A stretch of 64,000 bases of DNA from Amycolatopsis sp. NBC_00345 (GCF_036116635.1 NZ_CP107995.1:7440001-7504000), one strand, 5' to 3'; shown: positions 40,520 through 49,762, counted from the first letter of the stretch. The notes: generated from the sequence alone by a model not told the origin. Numbers and translations: made by a program.

Positions 40520-40568
40520 TGCGGAGCCGCCTAGGGGAATCGAACCCCTGACCTATTCATTACGAGTG
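40520..40568. repeat. attR direct repeat inside tRNA-Thr
   Basis: Identical to 23200-23248; overlaps the 3' half of the intact tRNA gene. Confidence 0.95.
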
Positions 40569-40598
40569 AATCGCTCTGGCCGACTGAGCTAAGGCGGC
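40525..40598 (-). tRNA. tRNA-Thr (anticodon CGU)
   Basis: On the minus strand GCCGCCT and AGGCGGC form the acceptor stem, with D-arm GCTCAGTCGGCCAGAGC, anticodon arm ATTCA-CTCGTAA-TGAAT with CGT at positions 34-36, and T-arm AGGGGTTCGATTCCCCT. It has 74 nt without encoded CCA. It is the attachment gene of the element, which preserves its 3' end. Confidence 0.96.
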
Positions 40599-40736
40599 AT
40601 GTCGCGTGGCTCGCGCCGTGCGACGTCGACAAGTGTAGCGGAGGCGCATCGCGTCACCTTGCGGGGGCGGGGTCGTTAGGGTCCTATGACCCCGGTCTCA
40701 CTTCGCGATCGGCCTACCACCTGGAGGACTCGGCAT

Positions 40737-42437
40737 ATGCGGCGAAGACTGCCCCGCGCGGTGGCCCTTCCGGCGGCCGTGGCGTTGCTGATGCTCACCG
40801 CGGGCCCGGCGGGAGCGCAGGAGATCCCGACGACGCCGATCCCGCAGCCGGGCAACCCGACGCAGCCCCCGGCGTCGGCGCCGACCGGGCCGCAGCCGCT
40901 CGGGCACGCGGTCGGCGACGCGGGCACGGCGCTCGGCGTCCTCCGGCTCCTGCCCAACGCGGTCACCACCCAGACGATCCTGCCCGGCTTCGGGCAGACG
41001 CTGCCCAAGCAGTCGGCGTTCGAGGCCGGCATGGGCCTGTCCAGCGCGTCGGCGAACTCGGAGTCGTACCTGAGCTATGAGCGGTCGGTCGCGCAGGCGT
41101 CGCCGTTCGGGATCGCGGTCGGCGGCCAGGCACCGCAGACGCCGGGCAGCATCGTGCAGACGGCGCTGCCCGACAACCCGAAGGAGACCAGCGGCGGCAT
41201 CAACGCGCCGTCGAACCCGCTGCTCAACATCGGCCTGCTGAACGGCACCGCGCACGCCCGCTGGAGCGACACCCTGGGCCCGTGCGTCGACACGATCGCC
41301 GACGCGAGCACGTCGGTCGCGAACCTCTCGCTGCTGAACGTGATCCCGTCGCTGCCGCAGATCCCGCTGCTCGGCAACGGCGGCCTGAAGCTGCCGCAGG
41401 ACACGAAGCTCGCGCAGGGCTTCGATCCGACCAGCGGCCTGCAGAGCCTCGGCGGCCTGCTCACCGGCGGCGGCCAGACCGCGGCCGGCGGCGCGGGCTC
41501 CCTGCTGAGCCTGCCGAACACGCTGTCCTCGCGCTCGCAGGTGCGGCTCGTCGACCTGCCGGGGTCGAAGAACAAGGCCGTGGAGTCGACGTCGACGCTG
41601 CAGGCCGCGGACATCGACATCCTCAAGGGCACACCGCTGGAGCTGAGCATCAAGGTCGCCAGCCAGCCGACGCTGAAGGTGACCTCGACCGGCGACGAGA
41701 AGACGTCGAAGGTCGACTACACCGCGCCCGTGCTGACCATCGAGGCCGCGGGCAAGACGCTGTACACGCTCGACGCGGCGCACCCGACCAAGGACATCCC
41801 GATCGGGCTGCCGCTGGCCGGGCTGAGCGACCAGTTCGGCGCACTGAACAACATCCCGGTGGTCGGCGGCCTGGTGTCCACGGTGACCAAGGGCATCCAG
41901 CAGGTCGGCACCACCGCCGGCACCGTGCTGGACCTGGGCGTGCTGCGGCTGAGCATCGCGGGCCTCGAGCAGAAGGGCGCGGAGGCGACCACGCCGTTCA
42001 AGGGCTACCAGCTGGGCGCCTCGGCGCGGCTGTTCGACCTGCAGGTGCTGCCGACGAAGAACCTGAAGGACCTGCTCCCGGCCGGTGCCGGGGACAACCT
42101 GCCGTCTTCGCTCGCGCAGCTCTCGCTGGGCGAGACGATCGCGCGCGCCTACGCCCCGACCGGCGGCGTGGTCTGCGGCAGCACCACTCCCGCCCCGCCG
42201 GCGGGCGGCGCGCAGCCTGCGGGCCCGACGAAGAACCTGGCGTACACCGGCGCGTACGACACGGTCCCGCTGTTCTGGGCCGGCACAGCGATGCTGCTGA
42301 TGGGAGTCGTGATGGTGGCGGCGTTCCCGAGCCGTCGCCGGCTGCCGGGCATGCTGACGCTCCACCCGGCCCCTGGCACCAGTCCCGAGCCGGACGAGCC
42401 GAAGCCGTTCAAGCCGTCACCGCGGCCACGCGAGTGA
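40737..42437 (+). CDS. sortase-anchored (LAXTG) secreted surface protein
   Basis: From ATG 40737 (after GGAGG) the 566-residue protein has a signal peptide (MRRRLPRAVALPAAVALLMLTAGPAGAQE) and a Pro-rich region. A long extracellular part with alternating Leu/Gly/Ser beta-like strands follows. The C-terminal anchor is LAYTG, then a hydrophobic helix (VPLFWAGTAMLLMGVVMVAAF) and RRR. LAXTG is the motif of class E sortases in high-GC actinobacteria. About 30 residues of acidic/Pro tail follow. Function (adhesion or wall architecture) is unknown. Confidence 0.8.
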   Translation: MRRRLPRAVALPAAVALLMLTAGPAGAQEIPTTPIPQPGNPTQPPASAPTGPQPLGHAVGDAGTALGVLRLLPNAVTTQTILPGFGQTLPKQSAFEAGMGLSSASANSESYLSYERSVAQASPFGIAVGGQAPQTPGSIVQTALPDNPKETSGGINAPSNPLLNIGLLNGTAHARWSDTLGPCVDTIADASTSVANLSLLNVIPSLPQIPLLGNGGLKLPQDTKLAQGFDPTSGLQSLGGLLTGGGQTAAGGAGSLLSLPNTLSSRSQVRLVDLPGSKNKAVESTSTLQAADIDILKGTPLELSIKVASQPTLKVTSTGDEKTSKVDYTAPVLTIEAAGKTLYTLDAAHPTKDIPIGLPLAGLSDQFGALNNIPVVGGLVSTVTKGIQQVGTTAGTVLDLGVLRLSIAGLEQKGAEATTPFKGYQLGASARLFDLQVLPTKNLKDLLPAGAGDNLPSSLAQLSLGETIARAYAPTGGVVCGSTTPAPPAGGAQPAGPTKNLAYTGAYDTVPLFWAGTAMLLMGVVMVAAFPSRRRLPGMLTLHPAPGTSPEPDEPKPFKPSPRPRE

Positions 42438-42454
42438 GCTGAATTCTCTCCAAG

Positions 42455-42494
42455 ACGTCGAACGGCCCGTGCGCTCGCACGGGCCGTTCGACGT
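42455..42494. terminator. terminator between surface protein and holB
   Basis: ACGTCGAACGGCCCGTGCG and its perfect complement with a 2-nt apex, between convergent genes. Confidence 0.88.
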
Positions 42495-42509
42495 TGGTGC
42501 GTCTCGGTT

Positions 42510-43709
42510 TCAGCCTTGGCGGAGCGTGGTCACCATGGCCTCGACGGCGATGCGCGGCTTGACGTTCAGCCCGATCGCCTCGCGGCACTCCAGGACGGCT
42601 TCCAGCCGGCGAAGCGTCGACTCCGGCGTCCACGCCGAGGCGGCGGACTCGATCTCCGACGCGTGGTCCGGGTGGTTCAGGGTCGCGCCCGAGCGCGCGG
42701 TGGTGACGAGGACGTCGCGGTAGAAGGCGGCCAGGTCGACCAGCGAGAGGTCCAGGGTGTCGCGCTGGGTCCGGGTGGAACGGGACTTCTGGCGCTTCTC
42801 CAGCTGCTTCACGGCGGCCTCGGCGGCGCGCTTGGCGCCCCCGACGCCCTTGCCGATGCCGTCACCGCCCATCGCGGTACGCAGCTCGGAGCGCTCGGAC
42901 TCGTCGCGGACCTTGCTCTCCTCGCCCGCGTCCGCCTCCGCGGCGCTGATCAGCTGGTCGGCACAGGTGAAGACGTCGCTCGGCCGTCGCAGGCCCAGCG
43001 GGATGCGCAGCACGGTGGCGCGACGCTGGCGCGTGGCCTCGTCCGTGGCGAGCCGGCGCGCACGCCCGACATGGCCGCCGCACACCGAAGCCGCCCAGTG
43101 CGCGCGGTCCGCTTCGAGGCCGTCGCGGGCCATCAGGACCTGCGCGATCGCCTCGGGCGGCGGGGTCCGCAGCGGCACCAGCCGGCACCGGGAGCGGATC
43201 GTCACCGACACGTCCTCCGGGTGGTCCGACGGCGCGCACAGCAGGAACACGGTCCGTTCCGGCGGCTCTTCGACGGCCTTCAACAACGCGTTCGACGCGC
43301 CTTCGGTGAGCCGGTCGGCGTCCTCGATGACCACGACCTGCCAGTCCCCTGTGGACGGTCGTCGCGCGGCCGCCTGGACCAGCGCGCGCATCTCCGCGAC
43401 CGAGATCGACAGGCCCTCCGGCGCGACGAGCCGGACGTCGGCGTGGGTGCCCGCCATCGTCGTGCGGCAGCCGGGGCAGGCGCCACAACCGGTGCCGGTG
43501 CTGCACTGCAGCGCCGCGGCGAACGTCCGCGCCGCGACCGAGCGGCCCGAGCCCGGCGGCCCGGTGAGCAGCCACGCGTGGGTCATCGCCCCGGGCGCGA
43601 CGGGCTCGCCCGCCACGATCTTCGCCGCCGCCCTGGCGGCCGACGACAGCGTCTCCATCGCCGGCTCCTGGCCGACGAGTTCCGTCCAGACGCCGATCGG
43701 CGTGCTCAC
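42510..43709 (-). CDS. holB: DNA polymerase III subunit delta'
   Basis: Clamp-loader subunit. The 399-residue AAA+ protein has a modified P-loop LLTGPPGSGRSVAA (GRS instead of GKS, as usual for delta'). It has the zinc module with CGACPGC, VVIEDADRLTEGASNALLKAVEEPP (DExx-like DAD and sensor region) and SVTIRSRCRLVPL. Length and motifs match actinobacterial HolB (Rv3644c). GTG overlaps the upstream MFS-kinase stop by 4 nt, so the two are cotranscribed. Confidence 0.93.
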   Translation of the reverse strand: MSTPIGVWTELVGQEPAMETLSSAARAAAKIVAGEPVAPGAMTHAWLLTGPPGSGRSVAARTFAAALQCSTGTGCGACPGCRTTMAGTHADVRLVAPEGLSISVAEMRALVQAAARRPSTGDWQVVVIEDADRLTEGASNALLKAVEEPPERTVFLLCAPSDHPEDVSVTIRSRCRLVPLRTPPPEAIAQVLMARDGLEADRAHWAASVCGGHVGRARRLATDEATRQRRATVLRIPLGLRRPSDVFTCADQLISAAEADAGEESKVRDESERSELRTAMGGDGIGKGVGGAKRAAEAAVKQLEKRQKSRSTRTQRDTLDLSLVDLAAFYRDVLVTTARSGATLNHPDHASEIESAASAWTPESTLRRLEAVLECREAIGLNVKPRIAVEAMVTTLRQG

Positions 43710-45886
43710 TTCGCCTCCACTTCGGACGCTTCCGGCACCCGCTCGGACACCGCGGCGTCCACCTCGACGACGTCCGCCGTGGCCTCCGCCTCGATGGGCT
43801 CGGCGGATTCAGCGGCTTGGTCGGCTTCAGCAGCTTCAGCGGCTTCGACGGGCTCGGTCGGGGCCAGCCCGGAGAGCCGGCCGACGAACACCGCGCGCAC
43901 GGCCGTGCGGACGCGCTCGGCCACCTCGTCGTCGGTGCCGTCGGCGTCGACGACCACGTAACGGTCCGGGTCGGCCGCGGCCATCTCGGCGAGCAGGTGC
44001 TGGACCCGCCACTGGTCGTTCAGCGAGGCCTGCGAACTGCCCGGCTCGCGCGCGCCGGGGTCGGCGTCGAGCAGCACGGTGAGGTCCGGCCGCAACTTGC
44101 CCGTCGCCCAGTCGGCCAGGCCCTCCAGGTCATCGCTGTCCAGCCCGGCGACGGCCGAAAGCTGCGCGAGCGGCGAGTCGACAAACCGCTCCATCACGAC
44201 CACGGAGCCCGCGGCCAGCGCCGGCTGGATCTCGCGTTCCACCAGATCGGCACGGACGGCAGCGGCGACAAGGGCTTTCGCCCGCGCGCTGGAGAGCGAA
44301 GCGTTCGACACGAGCGACGCGAACCGATCGCCGTCGAGCGCCGGGTCGGCGGCCAGCACCACCGGGCGCGTGCCCGTGCCGAGCCAGCGCGAAAGCCGCG
44401 AAGCCTGGCTGGCGGTGTTGATGGCCGTGGTGCCTTCGAGGGCGATGAGGAAACCGTTGACGCGGCGTGGGCTGCGGCGCAGCGCGTTGCGCACGTCGGC
44501 GAGAATCTTCTCGGTGCGGCGGTCGTCCATCTGCCGGTAGGCGATGATGCCGAGGAGCACGGCCAGCACGCCGCCGCCGATCATCACCGGGCGCGTGCCG
44601 TCGACGGTGACGGGGCTGCCCCAGACGTTGACCGTCCGCGGCTGCACGAGCCCGATCAGCAGCGGCGCCGCGATCGTGGAGCCGAACAGGACGATCTTGA
44701 GCATCGACTGGTAGATCGCGTTGATCCGGCCGCGGATGGCGTCCTCGACCCGTGAGCCGATGATCGTCACGCCGGTGAGGAACGCGGTGCCGGCCCAGAT
44801 CCCGACCGACGCCACGGCGATCAGCGAGACCGCCAGGTGCGGCGACAGGGCCACGACCACCAGCGACAACCCGGCCGCGATGATCGAGATGCCGAACAGC
44901 CGGTCGTGGGCCAGCCGTCGCGCGAGCTTCGGCGCGACGGCCATGCCGGTCGCCAGGCCGAGGAACACGGCGAGCACCAGCAGGTTGAACGCCGCGTCGC
45001 CCGCGAGCAGGGAGGAGGAGTACGGCTTGGCGGAGCCGATCACCGCCCCGCCGGCCGCGAACGCGCCGAACGCGCCGATCAGCAACCCGCGCACCAGTGG
45101 GGTGCTGCGGACGAACTTGGCTCCGTCGCGGACCATCGCGCCGAAGCCGAACTTCTCCTCGTCCGCCTGTTTGACCTTCGGCTGGGCCACCGCGTGGACG
45201 TTGCGCAGCGAAAGCTCGGGGATCCGGGTCGCGATCAGGATGCCGCTGGTCAGGTACAGCAGGCCGGTGACGACCACGACCAGCTTGGCGATGTAGAGGT
45301 CCGCGGTCTGGCCGGGGAAGAGGTGGAACGTCGAGTTCACGCTGAGGATCAGCGCGTTGGCGCCGGCCGCGGTGATCACCGCGAGGCCGTAGGTCATCAC
45401 CATGCCGAGCTGGTTGGCCGTCTCGACCTGGTCCGGCCGGCGCAGCAGGTTCGGCACCGCCGCGTCCTTCGACGGGATCCACATGATCGAGCAGCAGCCG
45501 ACGAAGAAGTTGCCGACGAAGATCCACCACGGCGCCCCGACGATCGCGATCGACAGCAGGAAGCCGCAGCGCAGGAAGTCGCAGATCACCATGACCTTGC
45601 GCCGGTCGAACCGGTCGGCCAGCAGGCCGCCGAGCGGGGCGAACAGCAGGCCGGGCAGCAGGTTGGTGAGCACGACGCCGACGAACGCGAAGTTCTGCGC
45701 CGTGTAGTTGTTGAGCAGCTTGGTGCTCAGGCTGGTCAACGCCAGCAGGTTCAGCCAGTCGGCGGCGCTGCACAGGTAGGTGACGCCCCAGAGACGGCGG
45801 AATGGCCTGATCGCCAGCACCCGCCGGACCCGGTGGATCGTGGACGCCTCGGCGCCCGCCGACCCACCCGGATCGGCTCCGGGCAC
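43706..45886 (-). CDS. MFS transporter fused to a degenerate thymidylate kinase domain
   Basis: A 726-residue protein. Residues about 20-455 form a 12-helix MFS domain with GGLLADRFDRRKVMVI (motif A). Residues about 470-670 resemble dTMP kinase (VNGFLIALEG..., AALAAGSVVVMERFVDSPLAQLS, WATGKLRPDLTVLLDADPGAR). The P-loop reads EGTTAINTAS where an active enzyme has EGxDGAGKST, so the lysine is lost; the EPG loop is missing and DR is ER. Actinomycetes including Streptomyces carry similar fusions. Here kinase activity is unlikely. An acidic Glu/Ala repeat tail follows. Confidence 0.82.
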   Translation of the reverse strand: MPGADPGGSAGAEASTIHRVRRVLAIRPFRRLWGVTYLCSAADWLNLLALTSLSTKLLNNYTAQNFAFVGVVLTNLLPGLLFAPLGGLLADRFDRRKVMVICDFLRCGFLLSIAIVGAPWWIFVGNFFVGCCSIMWIPSKDAAVPNLLRRPDQVETANQLGMVMTYGLAVITAAGANALILSVNSTFHLFPGQTADLYIAKLVVVVTGLLYLTSGILIATRIPELSLRNVHAVAQPKVKQADEEKFGFGAMVRDGAKFVRSTPLVRGLLIGAFGAFAAGGAVIGSAKPYSSSLLAGDAAFNLLVLAVFLGLATGMAVAPKLARRLAHDRLFGISIIAAGLSLVVVALSPHLAVSLIAVASVGIWAGTAFLTGVTIIGSRVEDAIRGRINAIYQSMLKIVLFGSTIAAPLLIGLVQPRTVNVWGSPVTVDGTRPVMIGGGVLAVLLGIIAYRQMDDRRTEKILADVRNALRRSPRRVNGFLIALEGTTAINTASQASRLSRWLGTGTRPVVLAADPALDGDRFASLVSNASLSSARAKALVAAAVRADLVEREIQPALAAGSVVVMERFVDSPLAQLSAVAGLDSDDLEGLADWATGKLRPDLTVLLDADPGAREPGSSQASLNDQWRVQHLLAEMAAADPDRYVVVDADGTDDEVAERVRTAVRAVFVGRLSGLAPTEPVEAAEAAEADQAAESAEPIEAEATADVVEVDAAVSERVPEASEVEAK

Positions 45887-46032
45887 GGACCGTACGCCCT
45901 CGCTGATACGCCCACCCCACTCGTCACGGCGGCGCCGGGCGACCTATCGGATCCCCCGACCGTGTCGTCAGGGTAGACCGGTCGCCGATGCGGACACGGC
46001 ACCGGCCCGGGTGTGCGGCGGTGGGCCGGAGG

Positions 46033-46644
46033 TCAGTCGAACAGCCCGACCACACTGCTGACCAGGCTCGACACCATGGTGATCGCGACGACTCCGAAGA
46101 CGACGAGCAACAGGACGGCGATGACGACCCCCGCCGCGTTCGTCGACGGGCGCCCGAAGCTGGGCATGCCGATGGTGGGCAGCCCGCGCTTGCGCACCTG
46201 CCGTTCGGCAAGCTCCGCCTCGATGTCGTCGTCGGCGATCTCGGGCCGTGGCTTCTGCCGGGGCCGAGGCACCTTCTTCAGCAGCTCCGGCGCGCGGGTC
46301 GGCCAGGTCCGCTGCCGTGGCAGCAGGCCGAGCGGCACGCCGTCGGGCCGGATCCCCGCGGGCTGGACGGCCTCGGGGGTGCGGGGGCCCTGCTGGACGT
46401 CCTCCCGCAGCGCCTCCTCGACCATGCGCTTGACGACCTCGGGGTCGTGTTTGACCGGACGCGCGGTCGGCAGCCGGCCGGCTTCGTCCGCAGCCGTCGC
46501 CGGTGGCGGTTCGGCCGCCGTGACCAGCCCGGAAAGCGGATCGGCGAACCTCTCACCGACGACTGGGTCGCCGAGCGTGCCGTCACGCTCCGGATCGGGG
46601 GCATTGAAGAAAGGAGCCCCACCGCTCATGCTCATGGTGACCAC
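46033..46644 (-). CDS. tail-anchored membrane protein of unknown function
   Basis: About 203 residues: a long hydrophilic cytoplasmic part rich in Pro/Arg/Glu (VKRMVEEALREDVQQGP, RPRQKPRPEIADDDIEAELAERQVRKRGLP) and one C-terminal membrane helix (AAGVVIAVLLLVVFGVVAITMVSSLVSSVVGLF). The start may be GTG 46644 or one of the two close Met codons. No family recognised. Confidence 0.6.
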   Translation of the reverse strand: MVTMSMSGGAPFFNAPDPERDGTLGDPVVGERFADPLSGLVTAAEPPPATAADEAGRLPTARPVKHDPEVVKRMVEEALREDVQQGPRTPEAVQPAGIRPDGVPLGLLPRQRTWPTRAPELLKKVPRPRQKPRPEIADDDIEAELAERQVRKRGLPTIGMPSFGRPSTNAAGVVIAVLLLVVFGVVAITMVSSLVSSVVGLFD

Positions 46645-46969
46645 CTCACTACGGAATGTCCTCGCCTTCCAGTGTCAACGACAGTACCGGTTCCCGCATC
46701 CGCCCAATGGCCGCAGAAAACCACCCGGCAGTGGCGCCCGCACGCCGACTTCCGTTGCAGTCTCCCAACCTGCGGCGCCCGGGGTCGACCGCCGGACGGG
46801 ACCTTCGGGGCGTGAGTCCACTCACACAACGGTGACACAGGGTGACGACGCACTGGTCCAGTTTGGTCTTGCCCGCACCCGGCCAGAGCAACGCCGCCGG
46901 GTTTTGGGGGTTGATAGGTCGACGCGCCGCGCACGCCAGGATGGCTGTATGGGTTCGCCCGAATGCGTT

Positions 46970-47520
46970 TGACCAGCCCCTCTCCGACCCCGGTTGACTC
47001 CTTGGCTCGGGTTGGCGCCACAGCTCCAGCTCACCGCGAGGCTCCGGTTGGCTCCTTGGCTCGGGTTGACCCCGTGACTCCAGCTGCCCCCGTGACTCCA
47101 GCTGACCCCGCGACTCCGGTTGGCCCCTGGCTCGGGTTGGCGCCGCAGCTCCAGTTGACCCCGCGACGCCGGTTGATCCCCCCGGCCCGGGCTGGCCCAG
47201 CGACTCCAGCTCACCCCGCGAGTCCAGCCATCCCCACAGCTCTGACTGGCTCGGCGGTTCCAACCAGCCCCGCGACTCCCGCGGGTCTCCGCGGCTCCGG
47301 CGACCTCTGCGACTCCAGCCAGCCCAGTGACTCCGACTGGTCCCGCAGCTCCGACTGGCCCCACAGCTCTGGCTGGCCCCCTGGCTCCAGCCAGCCCCGC
47401 GGCTCCAGCCAGCTGCACACTCCCGCGTACAGGACTCCGGCTCCAGCTACCCCGCAACTCCAACGGGCCCCCGCGACTCCAGCTCCGACTTGCCCCTCGA
47501 AGCTCCGGCCACTTTCAGCG
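46970..47520. repeat. degenerate 18-bp tandem repeat region
   Basis: A low-complexity stretch built on variants of GACTCCAGCTGACCCCGC, about 18 bp per unit (for example GTGACTCCAGCTGCCCCC followed by GTGACTCCAGCTGACCCC near 47082-47117). Open frames occur on both strands only because the unit is a multiple of three. No gene supported between 46645 and 47597. Confidence 0.75.
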
Positions 47521-47597
47521 GATCCGGCGGCCAGATCACCCGCCGCGCTCAGCCAGTCATCACCGCCCCCGATACCCAGCCGAGCCCACCAGCCCCC

Positions 47598-48452
47598 TCA
47601 AGCATGGCTGCGCACCGCCTTCACGATCCAAGCCTCGGCGGTGCCGCGGGTGGCCGGGGTCCAGGTGATCACCCAGCCGCCGTCGGGGCGGGGGGCGGCG
47701 CTGAACTGGTAGCGGCCCAGGTCGTTGTCGACCAGGCCGAAGGCGCCGTGCGGGTATTCCGCCAGCACGGCGTCGCGGACGGCCAGGTCGACCAGGACGG
47801 TGCCGAGGCGGGGGCGGGCGACGGCCGAGCGGATCACGTCCAGGTCGCCCCAGGCCTGGTTCGGGATCAGGCCGCTGCCGTCGGTCTCGATGCGGACGGC
47901 GGGGCCCGGGCCGGGCGGGCGGTCCGGCAGGCCGTCGAAGACCCAGCCCGGCAGCGCACTCAGCAGGCCGGACCGCAGCCGCGCGCGACGGCCCAGCTTG
48001 CTCATCACCGTGGTGTAGTCCGCGTCGCCGAAGAAGCGGACCTCCCACGGCTCCGGGCGCGCCGGGAACACGCCGGTCACGACGCCGCGGATGAAACCGC
48101 CGCGCAGCACGCGGTACAGCCCGACCGCCTCGGGCGTCACCTGTCCCTCCGGCACCAGCCCGAGTGCGGCCATGCCGGCGACGAACCGCGTGTACTGCTC
48201 CACCTCCTCGGCCAGCCCCGCCCCGATCGCGGGCCCGAAGGACTGCCGCACCTCGTCGGCCAGGGTCATCTCCTCCGGCCCGTCCTCCTCCGACGCGGCC
48301 GGGTCCGGCTCCGGGCCAGGCACAAGCACTGGCGGGACCTTGAAGTGCGGGTCGTAGAACTCCATCACCGAGGGCCGCTCCGGCACTTCGGCGCGGAGCG
48401 GCGCGATGACCTCGTCGATGACGTCGAAGACGACGGGCGCTGAACTACTCAC
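47598..48452 (-). CDS. unknown protein behind an SOS box
   Basis: About 284 residues from GTG 48452 (VSSSAPVVFDVIDEVIAPLRAE). No family recognised. Features are an acidic linker PAASEEDGPEEM, a helical middle (EEVEQYTRFVAGMAALGLVPEG), EVRFFGDADYTTVMSKLGRR, and a C-terminal strand-rich part GRYQFSAAPRPDGGWVITWTPATRGTAEAW. A perfect mycobacterial-type SOS box lies 34 bp upstream, so DNA-damage induction through LexA is likely. A role in DNA repair or stress is inferred only from that. Confidence 0.6.
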   Translation of the reverse strand: MSSSAPVVFDVIDEVIAPLRAEVPERPSVMEFYDPHFKVPPVLVPGPEPDPAASEEDGPEEMTLADEVRQSFGPAIGAGLAEEVEQYTRFVAGMAALGLVPEGQVTPEAVGLYRVLRGGFIRGVVTGVFPARPEPWEVRFFGDADYTTVMSKLGRRARLRSGLLSALPGWVFDGLPDRPPGPGPAVRIETDGSGLIPNQAWGDLDVIRSAVARPRLGTVLVDLAVRDAVLAEYPHGAFGLVDNDLGRYQFSAAPRPDGGWVITWTPATRGTAEAWIVKAVRSHA

Positions 48453-48485
48453 CCCTGCATTGAACACCCGAGCACCGACAATTTC

Positions 48486-48501
48486 TCGAACTTGTGTTCG
48501 A
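48486..48501 (-). promoter_or_regulatory. consensus SOS (LexA) box
   Basis: TCGAAC-TTGT-GTTCGA is a perfect match to the actinobacterial LexA site (GAAC-N4-GTTC with flanking TC/GA), 34 bp upstream of the gene at 47598-48452. Confidence 0.8.
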
Positions 48502-48531
48502 GTGTCGCCAGTCTTGCGCCGAACGGTCGCC

Positions 48532-49728
48532 TCAGCGGTCAGCCAGCTCGGATCGTTGAACAATCCGCATGGCCGGCGCGAGAAAGTACACGCTCACCAG
48601 CAGCGATCCGACGACGGCGAACGTCCAGTGCAGCCCGATGCCCCCGATCAGCCCGCCCATGAGCACCGGCCCGGCCAGGAACCCGAGGTACCCGCACGCG
48701 GCGACGGCGGCGATCGCCCGCCCCGGCGCGTCCGGCTGCTTGCGCCCGGCCGCGCTCCACGCCAGCGGCACGATCCCGGACACGCCCAGCCCGATGACGG
48801 CGAACCCCGCGACCCCGGCCCCCGGCACCGGGACGGCCACCACCAGCAGGAAGCCCGCCACCGTCACCGCCGCCGCGCACCGGACGAAGGGCACGGCCCC
48901 GAAGCGCTCCACGAGCCGGTCGGCCACCGTCCGCACGCCGATCATCGTGATCGAGAACGCGAAGTACCCCAGTGACGCGAAGGCGGCCGACGCGACGGTG
49001 ACCTCGCGCAGGTACACGGCGCTCCAGTCGTTCACCGTGCCCTCGGCCAGGAAACCGCAGAACGCGATCACCCCGAGCGGGATCAACGCCTTGCCCGGCA
49101 ACGCGAACGCCGCCTCGCCCTGGCCGCGGTCCGCGCCCGGCAGGAACCTCGTCGACGCCCACAGCAGAGTCAGCAGCAGCACCGTGCCGGCCGCGGTGAA
49201 GTGCGCCTGGACCGGCACGTGCCACGTCTCCATCAGCGCCCCGACGCCGGAGCCCGCCAGCCCGCCGACGTTCCAGAACGCGTGGAAGCCCGCGAAAATC
49301 GGCCGCCCGTACGCCTCTTCGACGCGCGCGGCGTGGGCGTTCATGGACACGTCGAGCAGGCTGTTGCCCACTCCCAGCACCGCCAGTGCCGCCACGAACA
49401 GCGGGAAGCCCGGCGCGAACGCGGCCAGCGGCAGCCCGGCGCACAGCACCGCCCCGCCGAAAACGACCCCGCGCCGGCTGCCGATCTTCGTCAGCAGCGG
49501 CCCGGCCGCCACCAGCGCGACCACGGAGCCCGCCGCGAGGCCGAACAACCCGACGGCCAGTTCGCCGGCGCTCAGCCCCAGCTTCGCCTGCACCGCGGGC
49601 ACACGCGCGGCCCACGTCGCGAATCCCGCGCCGCACACCGCGAAGACCACCGACACCCCGGCGCGCGCACGCCGTGCGGAAGCTTGTCCCCCAGTCAAGA
49701 TCCTGCCCCCAGACAAAAACGGGGCCAC
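48532..49728 (-). CDS. MFS transporter
   Basis: A 398-residue protein with about 12 hydrophobic helices. VFAVCGAGFATWAARVPAVQAKLGLSAGELAVGLF is the N-terminal pattern of a YbjJ/FucP-like MFS group. The LLTKIGSRRGVVFGG motif-A-like loop and VAACGYLGFLAGPVLMGG (motif C-like) also occur. Substrate cannot be told. The start may lie downstream of the first 15 codons. Confidence 0.8.
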   Translation of the reverse strand: MAPFLSGGRILTGGQASARRARAGVSVVFAVCGAGFATWAARVPAVQAKLGLSAGELAVGLFGLAAGSVVALVAAGPLLTKIGSRRGVVFGGAVLCAGLPLAAFAPGFPLFVAALAVLGVGNSLLDVSMNAHAARVEEAYGRPIFAGFHAFWNVGGLAGSGVGALMETWHVPVQAHFTAAGTVLLLTLLWASTRFLPGADRGQGEAAFALPGKALIPLGVIAFCGFLAEGTVNDWSAVYLREVTVASAAFASLGYFAFSITMIGVRTVADRLVERFGAVPFVRCAAAVTVAGFLLVVAVPVPGAGVAGFAVIGLGVSGIVPLAWSAAGRKQPDAPGRAIAAVAACGYLGFLAGPVLMGGLIGGIGLHWTFAVVGSLLVSVYFLAPAMRIVQRSELADR

Positions 49729-49750
49729 CCGGGCGAACCCGGGTGGCCCC
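49721..49750 (-). terminator. topA terminator
   Basis: GGGGCCACCCGGG-CGAA-complement: a perfect 13-bp stem with a 4-nt loop, 13 bp after the topA stop. Confidence 0.85.
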
Positions 49751-49762
49751 GACGGAACCGTC

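Larger units (their letters stand above)
23200..40568. mobile_element. AICE-type integrative element in tRNA-Thr(CGU)
   Basis: A 49-bp direct repeat (23200-23248 and 40520-40568) begins in the 3' part of a tRNA-Thr gene and brackets 17,320 bp. The element carries a tyrosine integrase next to the tRNA, an excisionase, XRE and WhiB-like regulators, membrane proteins and an FtsK/TraB-like translocase. This is the signature set of actinomycete integrative and conjugative elements. No recognisable RepSA, RepAM or Prim-Pol replication gene was found inside. The left half carries ESX-related genes, a SLATT-like protein, an NDK and Nudix genes. Confidence 0.92.

Noticed and set aside
46822..47712. 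Long open frames on both strands across the 18-bp repeat region
   Set aside because: The unit is a multiple of three and lacks stop codons by composition; the translations are low-complexity, differ on each strand and show no start or ribosome-site logic.
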